Position numbers and translations under genes: made by a program. The notes under the pieces were generated by a model. The model saw nothing but the letters and a program-made list of their open reading frames with translations. It had not been told where the DNA came from and made no database searches. DNA of 64,000 nt. Origin: Microtetraspora malaysiensis (GTDB lineage: Bacteria; Actinomycetota; Actinomycetes; Streptosporangiales; Streptosporangiaceae). Location of the stretch: the NCBI RefSeq assembly GCF_001528665.1, contig NZ_BBYJ01000011.1, positions 186,001 through 250,000 on the forward strand, written 5' to 3'. Shown here piece after piece: positions 16,914 through 26,365 of this stretch (its first letter is position 1; the number at the start of each line of letters is the position of its first letter).

Positions 16914-17132
16914 GCCCAAGCCTTCCCGCCGCGTCGCCGAGACCACCGGTGCGGCCCTCGCCCCGGTGCCTCGACACCGCACCGGAAAGCGGGAGCGCGG
17001 ACGGTCGCGGACAGGATCCCATCGAAAGGTCGTCCGGGGGGACGCATCACGTCACGCGGGCCGCGTGAGGCGATGCGGCGGGGCCGGACCGTTCAGGGCC
17101 GGTGCCCAGGGGCCGGCTCATGACCGGGGAGG

Positions 17133-18158
17133 TCAGAGCAGGGAAAGCTGCTCCGGCGCCGCGGGAGGCGGCGGCCGGCGGACCGTGCGCGCCGCCCGGC
17201 CGGTGGAGCGCCCCACGCCGTATCGCCGCGCCAGCTCGGCCACCTCGCGCCCGATCCGCTCCTGGTACGCCTTCGGAGCGTAGGCGCCCCTGCCGTACAG
17301 CTCCTGGTAGCGCGGGACGAGACGCGGGTGCTCGCGGGAGAGCCAGGCGAGGAACCACTCCCGGGCGCCGGGGCGCAGGTGCAGCACGATCGGCGCGACG
17401 TGGGTCGCCCCGGCCGCCGCGATCTCGCGTACGGCCGCGTCCAGCGCGCTCGGCGCGTCGGTGAGGTAAGGGAGGATCGGGGCCATCAGTACGCCACACG
17501 GAACGCCGCGGCCGTTGAGCGTGGCGCAGACCTCCAGCCGCTTGCGCGGCGCGGGCGTCCCCGGCTCGACCGAGCGCCACACGTCCCTGTCGAGGAAGCC
17601 GGCCGACACGGCCGTGCTCACCTCGGTCACCTCGGCGGCCTCGGCGAGCAGGTCGAGGTCGCGCAGGATCAGCGACCCCTTGGTGAGGATGGAGAAGGGG
17701 TTGGCGGCGTCCCTGAGTGCGGTGATGATGCCGGGCATCAGCGCGTATCGCCCCTCGGCCCGCTGGTAGCAGTCGACGTTGGTCCCCATCGCGATGGACT
17801 GGCCGCGCCACCGGGGCGCGGCCAGTTCCTTGCGGACCAGGTCGGGCGCGTTGACCTTCACCACGATCTTCGAGTCGAAGTCGTGGCCGGCGTCCAGGTC
17901 GAGGTACTCGTGCGACCGGCGGGCGAAGCAGTAGACGCACGCGTGGCTGCACCCCCGGTAGGGGTTGATGGTCCACTCGAACGGCACCTGGCTCGCCCCG
18001 GGCACCCGGTTGACGATCGAGCGGGCGTGGACCTCGTAGAACGTGATGCCGCGGAACTCCGGGGTGTCGAACGTCCTGGCCACCGCGCCACGGGCGAACA
18101 GCGGCACGGCAGGCTCGCCCTGGCCGGTGTCGTCCAGCCGCAGGTTGTCCCAGCGCAT
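17133..18158 (-). CDS. Radical SAM protein, Rv2578c family
   Basis: A 341-residue radical SAM protein. The iron-sulfur motif is CSHACVYC at residues 70-77 (C-x3-C-x2-C), preceded by FEWTINPYRG, the signature of the SplB-like/Rv2578c actinobacterial family. KVNAPDLVRKEL, IAMGTNVDCYQRAEG, SILTKGSLILRDLDLL and APILPYLTD are further family blocks. No substrate is known for this family. The ATG giving MRWDNLRL was chosen because it is the family start. The C-terminus is Pro/Arg-rich and variable. Confidence 0.9.
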   Translation of the reverse strand: MRWDNLRLDDTGQGEPAVPLFARGAVARTFDTPEFRGITFYEVHARSIVNRVPGASQVPFEWTINPYRGCSHACVYCFARRSHEYLDLDAGHDFDSKIVVKVNAPDLVRKELAAPRWRGQSIAMGTNVDCYQRAEGRYALMPGIITALRDAANPFSILTKGSLILRDLDLLAEAAEVTEVSTAVSAGFLDRDVWRSVEPGTPAPRKRLEVCATLNGRGVPCGVLMAPILPYLTDAPSALDAAVREIAAAGATHVAPIVLHLRPGAREWFLAWLSREHPRLVPRYQELYGRGAYAPKAYQERIGREVAELARRYGVGRSTGRAARTVRRPPPPAAPEQLSLL

Positions 18159-18460
18159 GACTCGATTAGAACAAGGTTTCGAGGCGGTTCGCAACTCGGG
18201 GCGCCGGTCCGCGGGCTCCCGTGTCCGGCGAACATCACGATCGGTCGGTGATCGGATGGGCGGCACAAGACGCTGCAATCAGGTTCAACGGGCACTTCCG
18301 GCCGCAAAAGTTACGCGGAGTTACTTCTTCTCTGGTGCCGTTGACACGCGCCGCCCGCGACGCCAACGGATCGCAAATACCCGACCAGGAAACGGCTAAC
18401 GATCTTCATCGTTGGGCAGAACGTCCGCACACACCTTGCATTACCGGGAGGTGCGCCACT
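18159..18460. promoter_or_regulatory. 302-nt divergent control region with promoter-like sites and a hairpin
   Basis: The region lies between the radical SAM gene and the DUF3040 gene. TTGACA at 18341-18346 is a good -35 hexamer on the + strand, but no clear -10 follows at 17 nt. GTTAC occurs twice 10 nt apart near 18310-18325. AACGAT-CTTC-ATCGTT (18398-18413) is a perfect 6-bp hairpin within the likely 5' leader, ending about 47 nt before the DUF3040 start. The ribosome binding site GGGAGG precedes the start by 9 nt. Confidence 0.4.
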
Positions 18461-18733
18461 ATGGCCTGGTCGCAGGATGAAGAGCGGATGCTGGCGTTGA
18501 TCGAACAGCACCTCACCGATGAGGATCCGCGGCTCGCCGCCCGGCTTGATTCGTTCAACGAGCGGGTCGAGCGCCGGCAGCGGGGACGCCGGCGTGATGA
18601 CCACGTGCGACGGCGAGGCATGCCGCGGCGGTCGACGATCATCATCGTGGTGAGCTGGTTGCTGATCGCCACTTTGATCGCCACCTTGCTCATCATGGCG
18701 TTGCACAACGACGCCGCCGCCTTTCCCGCCTGA
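18461..18733 (+). CDS. DUF3040 small membrane protein
   Basis: A 90-residue protein. Residues 1-35 (MAWSQDEERMLALIEQHLTD, then EDPRLAARLDSF) match the DUF3040 N-terminus seen in actinomycetes: 'S--E---L--IE--L---DP-LA--L'. A basic linker (RRQRGRRRDDHVRRRGMPRR) is followed by one membrane span, about 59-81. Function is unknown; DUF3040 proteins often lie near cell-division or envelope genes. GGGAGG precedes the ATG by 9 nt. It is followed by the convergent kinase gene. Confidence 0.85.
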   Translation: MAWSQDEERMLALIEQHLTDEDPRLAARLDSFNERVERRQRGRRRDDHVRRRGMPRRSTIIIVVSWLLIATLIATLLIMALHNDAAAFPA

Positions 18734-18825
18734 GCCGCCCGGCACGCCCGCCGCCTCGCCGAACGCCGGACCCGTCACGCCCGTGGCCTGACCGGTTCCC
18801 TCCGGAGCCGGGTTCGGCCGTGAGG

Positions 18826-20664
18826 TCAGCGTGCGGCCTCGGGTGACCCGCGCATGGTGAAGTTATCGAAGCCCACCTTGAGCGTCGCCGCGCTCTTCTC
18901 GCCGACCCGGGCCATGATGCCGACCAGGCCCCTCGGCAGTGGCCGGGCGTCGACCACCGACGCGGCCCGGGACCCGTTGACCCACATGGTCAGCTCGACG
19001 CCCTCCTGGGTCGTCCGGCACCTGGCCTGGAGGCTGGTCGGCTCGCCCTGCTTCGCCGCGTCCGTCCCGTTCGCCGGGGACTGGTCGCCGCCGGCGTCGT
19101 CCGCGACCTTCGCGTCCGTCTGCGCCCGGGCGGTCAGGTCACCGCCCGCGTCCTCCACGACCTTCCTGATCCGCGCCTGCCCGGCGGTGTCGAGGAGGAA
19201 CTCATACCGGGTGACCTTGCTTCCCTGCGGATCCTGCCGGCAGTACAGGCCGTACTCGCCGGTGCCGCCCGTCACACCCCTGACCGTGGTCTCCACGCCC
19301 AGCAGGTAGTCATCGGGGACGGTCGGCGTCGGCGTCTCATCGGGCGAGGGGCTCTGCGGCTCGGCGGTGAAGGGGATCGGGGCGTTCTCCCACAGGTCGC
19401 TCTGGTCTTCGCCGTAGGGGTCCAAGGCGTAGAAGCCGCCCGGCGCGTAGCCCTGCCGGTGGTACTTCTCACCGGTGTAGGTGCTGCCCCAGCCGGTGCC
19501 GCTCCGGCTGAAGTCGTCCTGGTAGAGCAGCTGCAGGTCGGTCGGCGGTCCGCCGGGGGCAAGCACCGCGTACAGGGTGACGCCGGCCGCGACGACGAGC
19601 GCGGCGGCGCCCGCGCCGATCATCAGCCGGGTGCGGTGGGCCGAGGAGGACGGCCGCGTGACGTCGGCGCCGGGCCGCGGGCCGGTCGGGGCCTCCGCCC
19701 CGAGCGCGGCCGGCGGGGACCAGGACGGCGCCCGCCCGTCCGGCGTGGAGGGCCACGGCGCCTGCGCCGTGTACGCGGTCGTGTGTTGCGGCGCGGCGGG
19801 GACGGTCGCGGTCTGCTGCCAGGTCGTCTGCACCGAGTGCGCGGTCTGCTCCGGCGCGGCGGCCCGGCCCACCATCTGGTCGAGGAGCTGCTGCGAGGTC
19901 GGCCGCCACCCGGGGTCCTTCGCCAGCGCGTGGGCGACCAGGTCGCGCAGCGCCGGCTCCAGCCCGTCGAGCTCCGGCTCGTTGTTGAGCACCTGGTACA
20001 GCACGGCGTGGAGGGTCTCGCCGTGGAACGGCGCCCGGCCGGTGGCGGCGAAGGCGACGAGGCAGCCCCAGGAGAAGACGTCGCAGGCCGGGGTGATCGG
20101 CTCGCCGCGCAGCACCTCGGGGGACATGTAGCGCGGGGTGCCGATCAGCTCGCCCGTGCCGGTGATCCCGCCGAGCGTGTCGCGGGCGCGGGCGATGCCG
20201 AAGTCGATCACGCGCGGGCCGACGGGGGAGAGCAGCACGTTCGACGGCTTGAGATCGCGGTGGATCACCCCGGCGCCGTGGATGGCCGCCAGCGCGGTCG
20301 CCACGCCCACGGCGAGGGCGTCCAGGCTGGAGCCGCGCAGCGGCCCGGACGACTGTACGGCCTCCTCCAGATTGGGGCCGGGGACGAACTCGGTGACGAC
20401 GTAGAGCTGGTCGCCGTCGAGCGCGGCCTCGATCACCGCGGCGGTGCAGAACCGGCGGACCCGGGACGCGGCGTCGGCCTCGCGGCGGAAGCGCATCCTG
20501 AACTGCTCGTGCCGGCTGAACTCGGGGTTGATCACCTTGATGGCGACCCGTTGGCCGTCCGGGGACTCGCCGAGGTAGACCGTGCCCATGCCGCCCGCGC
20601 CCAGGCGCCCGAGCAGGCGATATGCGCCGATGTGAGGGGGGTCTCCCGGAGTGAGGTCGTTCAC
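18826..20664 (-). CDS. Receptor-type Ser/Thr protein kinase with extracellular ligand-binding-like domain
   Basis: About 612 residues. The kinase domain has GAGGMG, catalytic Lys in VAIKVIN (about 43), HRDLKPSN (Asp about 137) and DFG (about 154). A Pro/Ala/Thr-rich juxtamembrane linker leads to one membrane span (about 345-370). An outside domain of about 240 residues follows (LLYQDDFSRSGTGWG, GVETTVRGVTGGTGEYGLYC, FDNFTMRG), resembling concanavalin/DUF1080-type jelly rolls, not PASTA repeats. A GTG start just inside a longer TTG frame was chosen. It is downstream of and co-directional with a PBP and an acyltransferase, consistent with envelope sensing. Confidence 0.88.
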   Translation of the reverse strand: MNDLTPGDPPHIGAYRLLGRLGAGGMGTVYLGESPDGQRVAIKVINPEFSRHEQFRMRFRREADAASRVRRFCTAAVIEAALDGDQLYVVTEFVPGPNLEEAVQSSGPLRGSSLDALAVGVATALAAIHGAGVIHRDLKPSNVLLSPVGPRVIDFGIARARDTLGGITGTGELIGTPRYMSPEVLRGEPITPACDVFSWGCLVAFAATGRAPFHGETLHAVLYQVLNNEPELDGLEPALRDLVAHALAKDPGWRPTSQQLLDQMVGRAAAPEQTAHSVQTTWQQTATVPAAPQHTTAYTAQAPWPSTPDGRAPSWSPPAALGAEAPTGPRPGADVTRPSSSAHRTRLMIGAGAAALVVAAGVTLYAVLAPGGPPTDLQLLYQDDFSRSGTGWGSTYTGEKYHRQGYAPGGFYALDPYGEDQSDLWENAPIPFTAEPQSPSPDETPTPTVPDDYLLGVETTVRGVTGGTGEYGLYCRQDPQGSKVTRYEFLLDTAGQARIRKVVEDAGGDLTARAQTDAKVADDAGGDQSPANGTDAAKQGEPTSLQARCRTTQEGVELTMWVNGSRAASVVDARPLPRGLVGIMARVGEKSAATLKVGFDNFTMRGSPEAAR

Positions 20665-20762
20665 CACGCCATCCAACCGCGTACCGTCATATTTCGCACA
20701 TTCAGCGGCAAAGCCTACAGAGATCTCCGCGGAGGCCGGGACCTGCGGCGAACGCTCCCCGG

Positions 20763-22376
20763 TTAGCCGAGGCCCTTGAGGAAGGCGGCGGCGATCGGCG
20801 CGGCGACCTTCCCGCCGCCGCCCCCGCCCTCGACGACGACGGCGAAGGCCACGTCGCCGCGGTAGCCCATGAACCAGGCGTGGGAGTCCAGCTTCTCGCC
20901 GGTGCCGAACTCGGCCGTCCCGGTCTTGCCCGCCGTACCGGCGGGGAGGCCCGCTGAGCGTGCCGTGCCCTTGCTCACGACGGCCTTCATCATCGAGCGC
21001 AACTGCTCGGCGACGCCGTCCGGCAGCTTCTTCGGCGTGACCTTCTGCTTGAGGTCGGGCACCAGGGTCGGCGGACGCCAGGTGCCGTCCGCCACCGCGG
21101 CGGCGACCGTCGCGACGACCAGCGGGCTCGCGGTGATCCGGGCCTGGCCGAAGGCCTCCGCGGCCAGCTCCGCGTCACTGCTCGCCTTGGGCATGCTCGC
21201 CTTGGTGACGGGGACGCCGATGTTGAGCGGCTGGTTGAAGCCGAGGTCGGAGGCGATGTCGTAGAGCTTCTGCGCGCCGAGCTTGGCCGCCGCCAGCGGG
21301 GCGAAGGTCGTGTTGCACGAGTGCGCGTAAGAGTCGAGGAACGACAACGCGCCGAACGCCTCGTGGTCGGAGTTGCGGATCTTCAGGCCGCCGACGCTGG
21401 CGGTCTCGGGGCAGGTGACCCGCGCCGACGGGGTCAGGCCCTCCGCCAGCAGGGCGGCGGCGGTGATGGTCTTGAACGTGGAGCCGGGCGGGTAGCGGCC
21501 GTCCAGCGCCCGGTTGAAGCCGCCCACGTTGTTGACGACCGCGAGGATCTCGCCGCTGGACGGCCGTACGGCGACGAGCGAGGTGGGCTTCTTCACGTCG
21601 CGTACGGCGTCGGCGGCCGCGCGCTGGACCCGCAGGTCGAGGCTGGTCGTGATGTCGTGCCCCGGTGCGCCCTTGATCGTCTTCAGCGTCTTGTCGCCGC
21701 CCCGGATCTCGGTGGTCGGCGTGCCGGCCAGCCGCCGCTGGAACGCCTCCTGCAGGCCGCCGCGTCCGATGGCGTCGCCGGTCTTGTACGCCGAGCCCAG
21801 GGCCTTGACGTCCTTGGCCGCCGCCTTGTCGAGGTAGCCGACGAGCTGCGCGACCGACCCGCCCACGTCGCCGCCGTCGATCCGGTTCCCGGCCACGTCG
21901 GTGATCTTGCCTCGGGCCGGCCAGGTCGTCTTGAGGGACAGATGGTTCGTGCCGGTCAGCTCGGGATGCGCGGCGCGCGGGGTCCAGGCGACCTTCCAGT
22001 AGTGGTCTTTGACCACGAGGTCGATCGTCCCGTCGTAGGCCCACTCGCCGACGTCCTTCAGCGTGGCCGTCGCGCGGTACGCGGCGGTGGCCCGGTCGTC
22101 TCCGGACGGGGTGACCGCGCCGAGGGCGACGGCGACCGCGGTCGCGCCGAGGTTCTTGGTGAGCTCGGCGTAGGCCGCGTCGAAGCCGGGCGCCTGCGCG
22201 GTCAGCTCCGCCTTCATCGCGGTCAGGTCGCCCCGGGACCAGGCGTCGGCGAACCGCCGCGCGGTCTCCTGCGGGGTGCCCCTGGTGTGCAGGACGTAGT
22301 AGGCGCCGCCCGCCGCGCCCCCGGCCAAAACCACCGCGACGGCGGTTGAGATCGCGATCGTACGTCCTCGGGGCAT
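20763..22376 (-). CDS. Penicillin-binding protein with MecA_N-like domain (class B transpeptidase)
   Basis: A 537-residue membrane-anchored D,D-transpeptidase. The span at residues 7-28 is followed by an NTF2-like MecA_N domain (about 33-145: GTPQETARRFADAWSRGDL, DHYWKVAWTP). A linker/dimerisation region (150-245) and the transpeptidase domain follow, with SxxK as PGSTFK (Ser299), SxN as SCN (353-355) and KTG (484-486). MecA_N-type PBPs include low-affinity, beta-lactam-tolerant enzymes. Here the motif set is intact, so activity is expected. A poly-Gly stretch (GGGGGG) lies near the C-terminus. It is on the same strand as plsC (66 nt upstream) and the kinase (98 nt downstream). Confidence 0.92.
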   Translation of the reverse strand: MPRGRTIAISTAVAVVLAGGAAGGAYYVLHTRGTPQETARRFADAWSRGDLTAMKAELTAQAPGFDAAYAELTKNLGATAVAVALGAVTPSGDDRATAAYRATATLKDVGEWAYDGTIDLVVKDHYWKVAWTPRAAHPELTGTNHLSLKTTWPARGKITDVAGNRIDGGDVGGSVAQLVGYLDKAAAKDVKALGSAYKTGDAIGRGGLQEAFQRRLAGTPTTEIRGGDKTLKTIKGAPGHDITTSLDLRVQRAAADAVRDVKKPTSLVAVRPSSGEILAVVNNVGGFNRALDGRYPPGSTFKTITAAALLAEGLTPSARVTCPETASVGGLKIRNSDHEAFGALSFLDSYAHSCNTTFAPLAAAKLGAQKLYDIASDLGFNQPLNIGVPVTKASMPKASSDAELAAEAFGQARITASPLVVATVAAAVADGTWRPPTLVPDLKQKVTPKKLPDGVAEQLRSMMKAVVSKGTARSAGLPAGTAGKTGTAEFGTGEKLDSHAWFMGYRGDVAFAVVVEGGGGGGKVAAPIAAAFLKGLG

Positions 22377-22442
22377 GCGCCGCCTCCCAGCCTCGAAACC
22401 GGCACAGAGCCTATCGCGGTCAAATCGCCATACATGACTCGG

Positions 22443-23093
22443 TCAAGAAGAGTTTTTGACGCTGGCCGCGTATTTGTTGACGTACTCCTGGCCGGACAGG
22501 TCGCGGACGCCGGCCATGATCTCGTCGGTGACCCGGCGCCGATCGCGGGCGCTGCCCGGGTCGCCGGTGTAGACGATCGGGGCGCCGAGCCGTACCCCGA
22601 TGCGGGTGAGCCGTGGCACGGTGGCCCCCGGGGGCAGCACGCGGTCGAGGCCCTTCATGGCGACCGGGATGACCGGGGCGCCGGTGGTGAGCGCGAGCCA
22701 GGCCACGCCGATCTTGCCCTTGTAGAGACGGCCGTCGGGGGAGCGGGTGCCCTCGGGATAGATGCCGAAGAGCTCGCCCTCCTTGAGCACCTGCGCGGCG
22801 GCGTCCAGCATGGCCTGCGCGGCGCCGGCGCTCTCCCGGTCGATGGCCAGGTTGCCCGTGGTGCGCATGAACATCGCCGTCACCGGGTTGCCGGTGAAGT
22901 ACTCGTTCTTGGCGACGAACGTCACCTTTCGCGGCAGCAGCGCCGGGAGGAAGAACGAGTCGAGGATGGACAGGTGGTTGGACGCGAGGATCGCGGGTCC
23001 GGTCTCGGGCACGTGCTCCCTGCCCTCGATCACCGGGCGCCACAGCAGCCGCACGGTGGGCGCGGTGACAATCTTGGCGATGCGGTAGAGCAC
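22443..23093 (-). CDS. 1-acyl-sn-glycerol-3-phosphate acyltransferase (PlsC-like)
   Basis: A 216-residue acyltransferase. The catalytic H-x4-D is NHLSILD (His40, Asp45), and the glycerophosphate-binding motif is YPEGTRS near residue 110. VIPVAMKG is the fourth family block. It would acylate lysophosphatidate or a related lipid at the membrane. GTG start with GAAGGAG 6 nt upstream. The candidate ncRNA with its terminator lies 140 nt before its start, so it probably has its own promoter after that hairpin. Confidence 0.9.
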   Translation of the reverse strand: MLYRIAKIVTAPTVRLLWRPVIEGREHVPETGPAILASNHLSILDSFFLPALLPRKVTFVAKNEYFTGNPVTAMFMRTTGNLAIDRESAGAAQAMLDAAAQVLKEGELFGIYPEGTRSPDGRLYKGKIGVAWLALTTGAPVIPVAMKGLDRVLPPGATVPRLTRIGVRLGAPIVYTGDPGSARDRRRVTDEIMAGVRDLSGQEYVNKYAASVKNSS

Positions 23094-23234
23094 GGGTACT
23101 CCTTCGGATCTCCGCCGGTCCTGCCTGCGTGGGCGACGACGCGATCAACCCTAAGCCCGCGCGGGGTGTGACCGCCGTGCGCGTCGCGTCCCAAGGTTCG
23201 GTACGGCTTGGCCTGATCGTCGTTTTGGGTAGCG

Positions 23235-23269
23235 AAAACCCCCGCGAGAGCGGGTCTCGCGGGGGTTTT
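23235..23269. terminator. Perfect 15-bp bidirectional terminator hairpin
   Basis: AAAACCCCCGCGAGA (23235-23249) and TCTCGCGGGGGTTTT (23255-23269) are exactly complementary around a 5-nt loop. Both strands end in TTTT, so it can stop transcription either way. On the minus strand it directly follows the structured segment at 23280-23384, so it looks like that RNA's terminator and insulates plsC. Confidence 0.85.
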
Positions 23270-23389
23270 CCACGTTTAAGCCGATGTGGTGGTCGCCTCC
23301 TCGGCGAGAGGCACAACACGGCTCCAGCCGAACGGTATTCCGTGAAGGCGGTAATTGCGGCCCGGGGGACACATCCACATCGGCAGTAC
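23270..23389 (-). ncRNA. Candidate structured non-coding RNA upstream of plsC
   Basis: A 10-bp closing helix pairs GCCGATGTGG (23280-23289) with CCACATCGGC (23375-23384), enclosing about 85 nt. Inside are short hairpins such as CGGCT-CCA-GCCG and ACGG-TATT-CCGT and a GCCTC/GAGGC pairing. On the minus strand a promoter-like pair precedes it: ATGACC (23414-23419), 16-nt spacer, TAGGCT (23392-23397). The strong terminator follows. No open frame fits. I do not recognise it as 4.5S, tmRNA, RNase P or a known riboswitch. A free sRNA of about 120-155 nt, or a plsC leader with attenuator, are the options. Confidence 0.5.
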
Positions 23390-23542
23390 TAAGCCTATAG
23401 GACGACCGGCCGTGGTCATTCCGGCTCCCCGGATTCACAGCCTCCCCACAGTCGGTTCGTTATGTGATGCTATATCCGTTTTGTCGGGATTTTTCGTATG
23501 AGAAGTGGAGGCCGGTCGGTGGAGCGCGTTCCCGCGGCGTGA

Positions 23543-24373
<831 letters not shown>

Positions 24374-24468
24374 CGGCCCGGCCCTCTCCTTCCGTGCGGC
24401 CGCAGGAGCCGGGGCGAGCCGTCGGCCTCCCGGCTTCGGTCCGGGCTCCGACGCACGGACGGGTACCT

Positions 24469-25080
24469 CTATGCGGTTCTCCGTTCGGGGACCGGGGCAG
24501 GTTCTGCGCGGCGGTAACTACACATCATCACGCCGGAGCCCGATGTCGCCGCATGGGTCAGCTGTAGTCCGAGCGGGGTGTCACCGCTGAAGAGTCTCTT
24601 CCCGCCGCCGACCACGATGGGATAGGTCAACAGCACGAACTCGTCGATCAGTTCTTCGCGTAGCAGGACGGGGATCAGGCTGCTGCTGCCCCAGACACTG
24701 ATCTGGTTGTGCCGCTCCTTCAGCCGAAGGACCTGCTTGGCCACATCATCCCCACTGAGCACCGTCGTGTTGGTCCACTGTGCCGTCCGCAGGGTCCGTG
24801 ACACGACGTACTTGGGCTGGCTGTTCAGCTTGGCGGTTCTTGGATCCGATGGATCGGCTCCGGGCCAGTAGCCGGCGAACAGTTGATAGGTCCGTCGGCC
24901 GAGCAGGAGCGCGTCCGCGCTCAACACCGACTCAGCGGTCCGCCGGTCGACCATCGGATCTGCGTACGGCCCCGTCCAGCCACCAAGCTCGAACCCGCCG
25001 TCACGGTCCTCGTCCTGAAGGCCAGGCGCCTGGATCACGCCATCGAGTGTGACGAACGCCGTCACAACGATCTTCCCCAT
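24469..25080 (-). CDS. Dihydrofolate reductase/RibD C-terminal domain protein
   Basis: A 203-residue NADPH-binding DHFR-like (RibD_C) protein. Diagnostic segments are MGKIVVTAFVTLDGVIQAPG, LLLGRRTYQLFAGYWP, KYVVSRTLRTAQWTNTTVL, ISVWGSSSLIPVLL and VGGGKRLF. These stand-alone proteins are widespread in actinomycetes and have no agreed reaction. It is downstream of and co-directional with the PPOX protein (29 nt gap), likely an operon under the HxlR regulator. Confidence 0.88.
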   Translation of the reverse strand: MGKIVVTAFVTLDGVIQAPGLQDEDRDGGFELGGWTGPYADPMVDRRTAESVLSADALLLGRRTYQLFAGYWPGADPSDPRTAKLNSQPKYVVSRTLRTAQWTNTTVLSGDDVAKQVLRLKERHNQISVWGSSSLIPVLLREELIDEFVLLTYPIVVGGGKRLFSGDTPLGLQLTHAATSGSGVMMCSYRRAEPAPVPERRTA

Positions 25081-25109
25081 ATGGGCCCCTTCAGGGTCGT
25101 GGTGGTGTG

Positions 25110-25631
25110 TCATCGGCCGGCGCCGAAGGCGGCCAGGACAGGGGCGGGCGTCCGTTCCGCGAACCGCCGCCGGAAGTCGAGCACGCCGACCCAGGTCGGC
25201 CGCAGGGCGATGCGCACCATGCGTAGCCCGGGTTGATCGATCGCCTGGATGTAGGCGGCGCCGGCTTCCTCGCCCATCATCCTGCGCTGCATCGTCGCGT
25301 ATTCGGGGAGAACGCCCTCGACCTCGGTCAGCGTGACCTGCCCGCGAAGCATGAGTACCTGCGGGGGAGCGTCGGTGGTGTCGATGCACGTGGCGACGTC
25401 GGGGCGGGCACGCAGGTCCCGGATCTTGTAGGTGCCGGCGAACGCGGCGATGACCAGTTCGTCGCCGGTCCACAGGAAGTTGACCGGGATCAGCCGTGGC
25501 GTCCCGTCTTTTCCGGTGTAGGCCAGGCGCGTCACAAGGGACGTGGTGAGCAGGTGCTGCGCCGTGGGCGTGTCCAGCAGCCGTGGGTCACCTTGCGGCA
25601 GGTCTGCACCTTCGTTGTCGAGGAGGCTCAT
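25110..25631 (-). CDS. Pyridoxamine 5'-phosphate oxidase-fold (PPOX, F420/FMN) protein
   Basis: A 173-residue split-barrel protein. TSLVTRLAYTGKDGTPRLIP, VNFLWTGDELVIAAF, KIRDLRARPDVATCID, QVLMLRGQVTL and VRIALRPTWVGVLDF fit the PPOX-class flavin/F420-dependent oxidoreductases. The ATG at 25631 was chosen over a TTG 36 nt upstream. It is divergent from an HxlR regulator and followed by the RibD-like reductase, suggesting an oxidoreductase pair controlled by HxlR. Confidence 0.85.
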   Translation of the reverse strand: MSLLDNEGADLPQGDPRLLDTPTAQHLLTTSLVTRLAYTGKDGTPRLIPVNFLWTGDELVIAAFAGTYKIRDLRARPDVATCIDTTDAPPQVLMLRGQVTLTEVEGVLPEYATMQRRMMGEEAGAAYIQAIDQPGLRMVRIALRPTWVGVLDFRRRFAERTPAPVLAAFGAGR

Positions 25632-25653
25632 GACGCTCAACGTAAAGGGGCTA

Positions 25654-25693
25654 GTCCTAAAAAACAAGTAGAGGTCCTAATTAAGGATTGGTG
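25654..25693. promoter_or_regulatory. HxlR-region direct repeats GTCCTAA
   Basis: GTCCTAA occurs at 25654-25660 and 25674-25680, exactly 20 nt (two helical turns) apart. The second copy extends into a near-palindrome TCCTAATTAAGGA. The region lies between the divergent PPOX and HxlR starts. Repeats on one helical face are typical of HxlR-type operators; binding is inferred. Confidence 0.45.
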
Positions 25694-25708
25694 CCCTAAG
25701 ATGGAGAC

Positions 25709-26365
25709 ATGAGCCGTAGCTATGGCGATCTGTGTGGTGTGGCCCGCGGGCTGGACGTCGTCGGGGAACGGTGGGCGCTGCTGGTGGTTCGCGACCTCCT
25801 GCTCGGTCCCAAACGCTTCAGCGACCTGCTCGGCGGCCTGCCCGGCGTGAGTCCCAACGTGCTGAGCCAGCGGCTGCGCGAGCTTGCCGAGCACGGTGTC
25901 ATCCAGCGCCGCGACCTCGGGCCACCGGCCCGAGTCCACCTTTACGAGCTCACCGAATGGGGCCGCGGCCTCGAACCCGTCCTGCTCGCGCTCGGCCGAT
26001 GGGGAAGCCACGCATCACCCCCGCCTGAAGGCGTGTTCGGCATCGACTCCCTGTTGCTGGGCATCAAGGCGGGCTTCGACCCGGCACGAGCCGCCGAACT
26101 GCGCGGCGTCTATGAATTTCGCGTCGGCGCCGACACCTACGTCGCCGAAGTCGCCGACAACGCGGTAAAGGTCGGCCGCCGGTCGGCAACCGGACCGCCC
26201 GACGCCGCTCTCACCACGGACGTGGACACCCTCCGTGCCGTGTGCGATCACCGGATGACCGTCCACGACGCCACCCGCTCCGGCCTCGCGCGCCTCGACG
26301 GCGAAGAAGACGCCCAGAAGCGCCTCCTCGACCTCCTCCTGACGCCATTCCGGCCCATCCGTTAG
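25709..26365 (+). CDS. HxlR-family regulator with SCP2-like C-terminal domain
   Basis: A 218-residue protein. The winged helix (residues 1-95) has the HxlR pattern CGVARGLDVVGERWALLVVR, DLLLGPKRFSDLL, SPNVLSQRLRELAEHGVIQR. The rest (about 115-215: VYEFRVGADTYVAEVADN, DALTTDVDTL-like segment) resembles the SCP2 sterol-binding fold often joined to HxlR in actinomycetes, a possible hydrophobic-ligand sensor. It is divergent from the PPOX-RibD pair. Confidence 0.87.
   Translation: MSRSYGDLCGVARGLDVVGERWALLVVRDLLLGPKRFSDLLGGLPGVSPNVLSQRLRELAEHGVIQRRDLGPPARVHLYELTEWGRGLEPVLLALGRWGSHASPPPEGVFGIDSLLLGIKAGFDPARAAELRGVYEFRVGADTYVAEVADNAVKVGRRSATGPPDAALTTDVDTLRAVCDHRMTVHDATRSGLARLDGEEDAQKRLLDLLLTPFRPIR

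Noticed and set aside
23281-23383. Structured segment as a known riboswitch or SRP RNA
   Set aside because: I could not match conserved cores of c-di-AMP, TPP, cobalamin, SAM riboswitches or 4.5S RNA; left as unclassified ncRNA.
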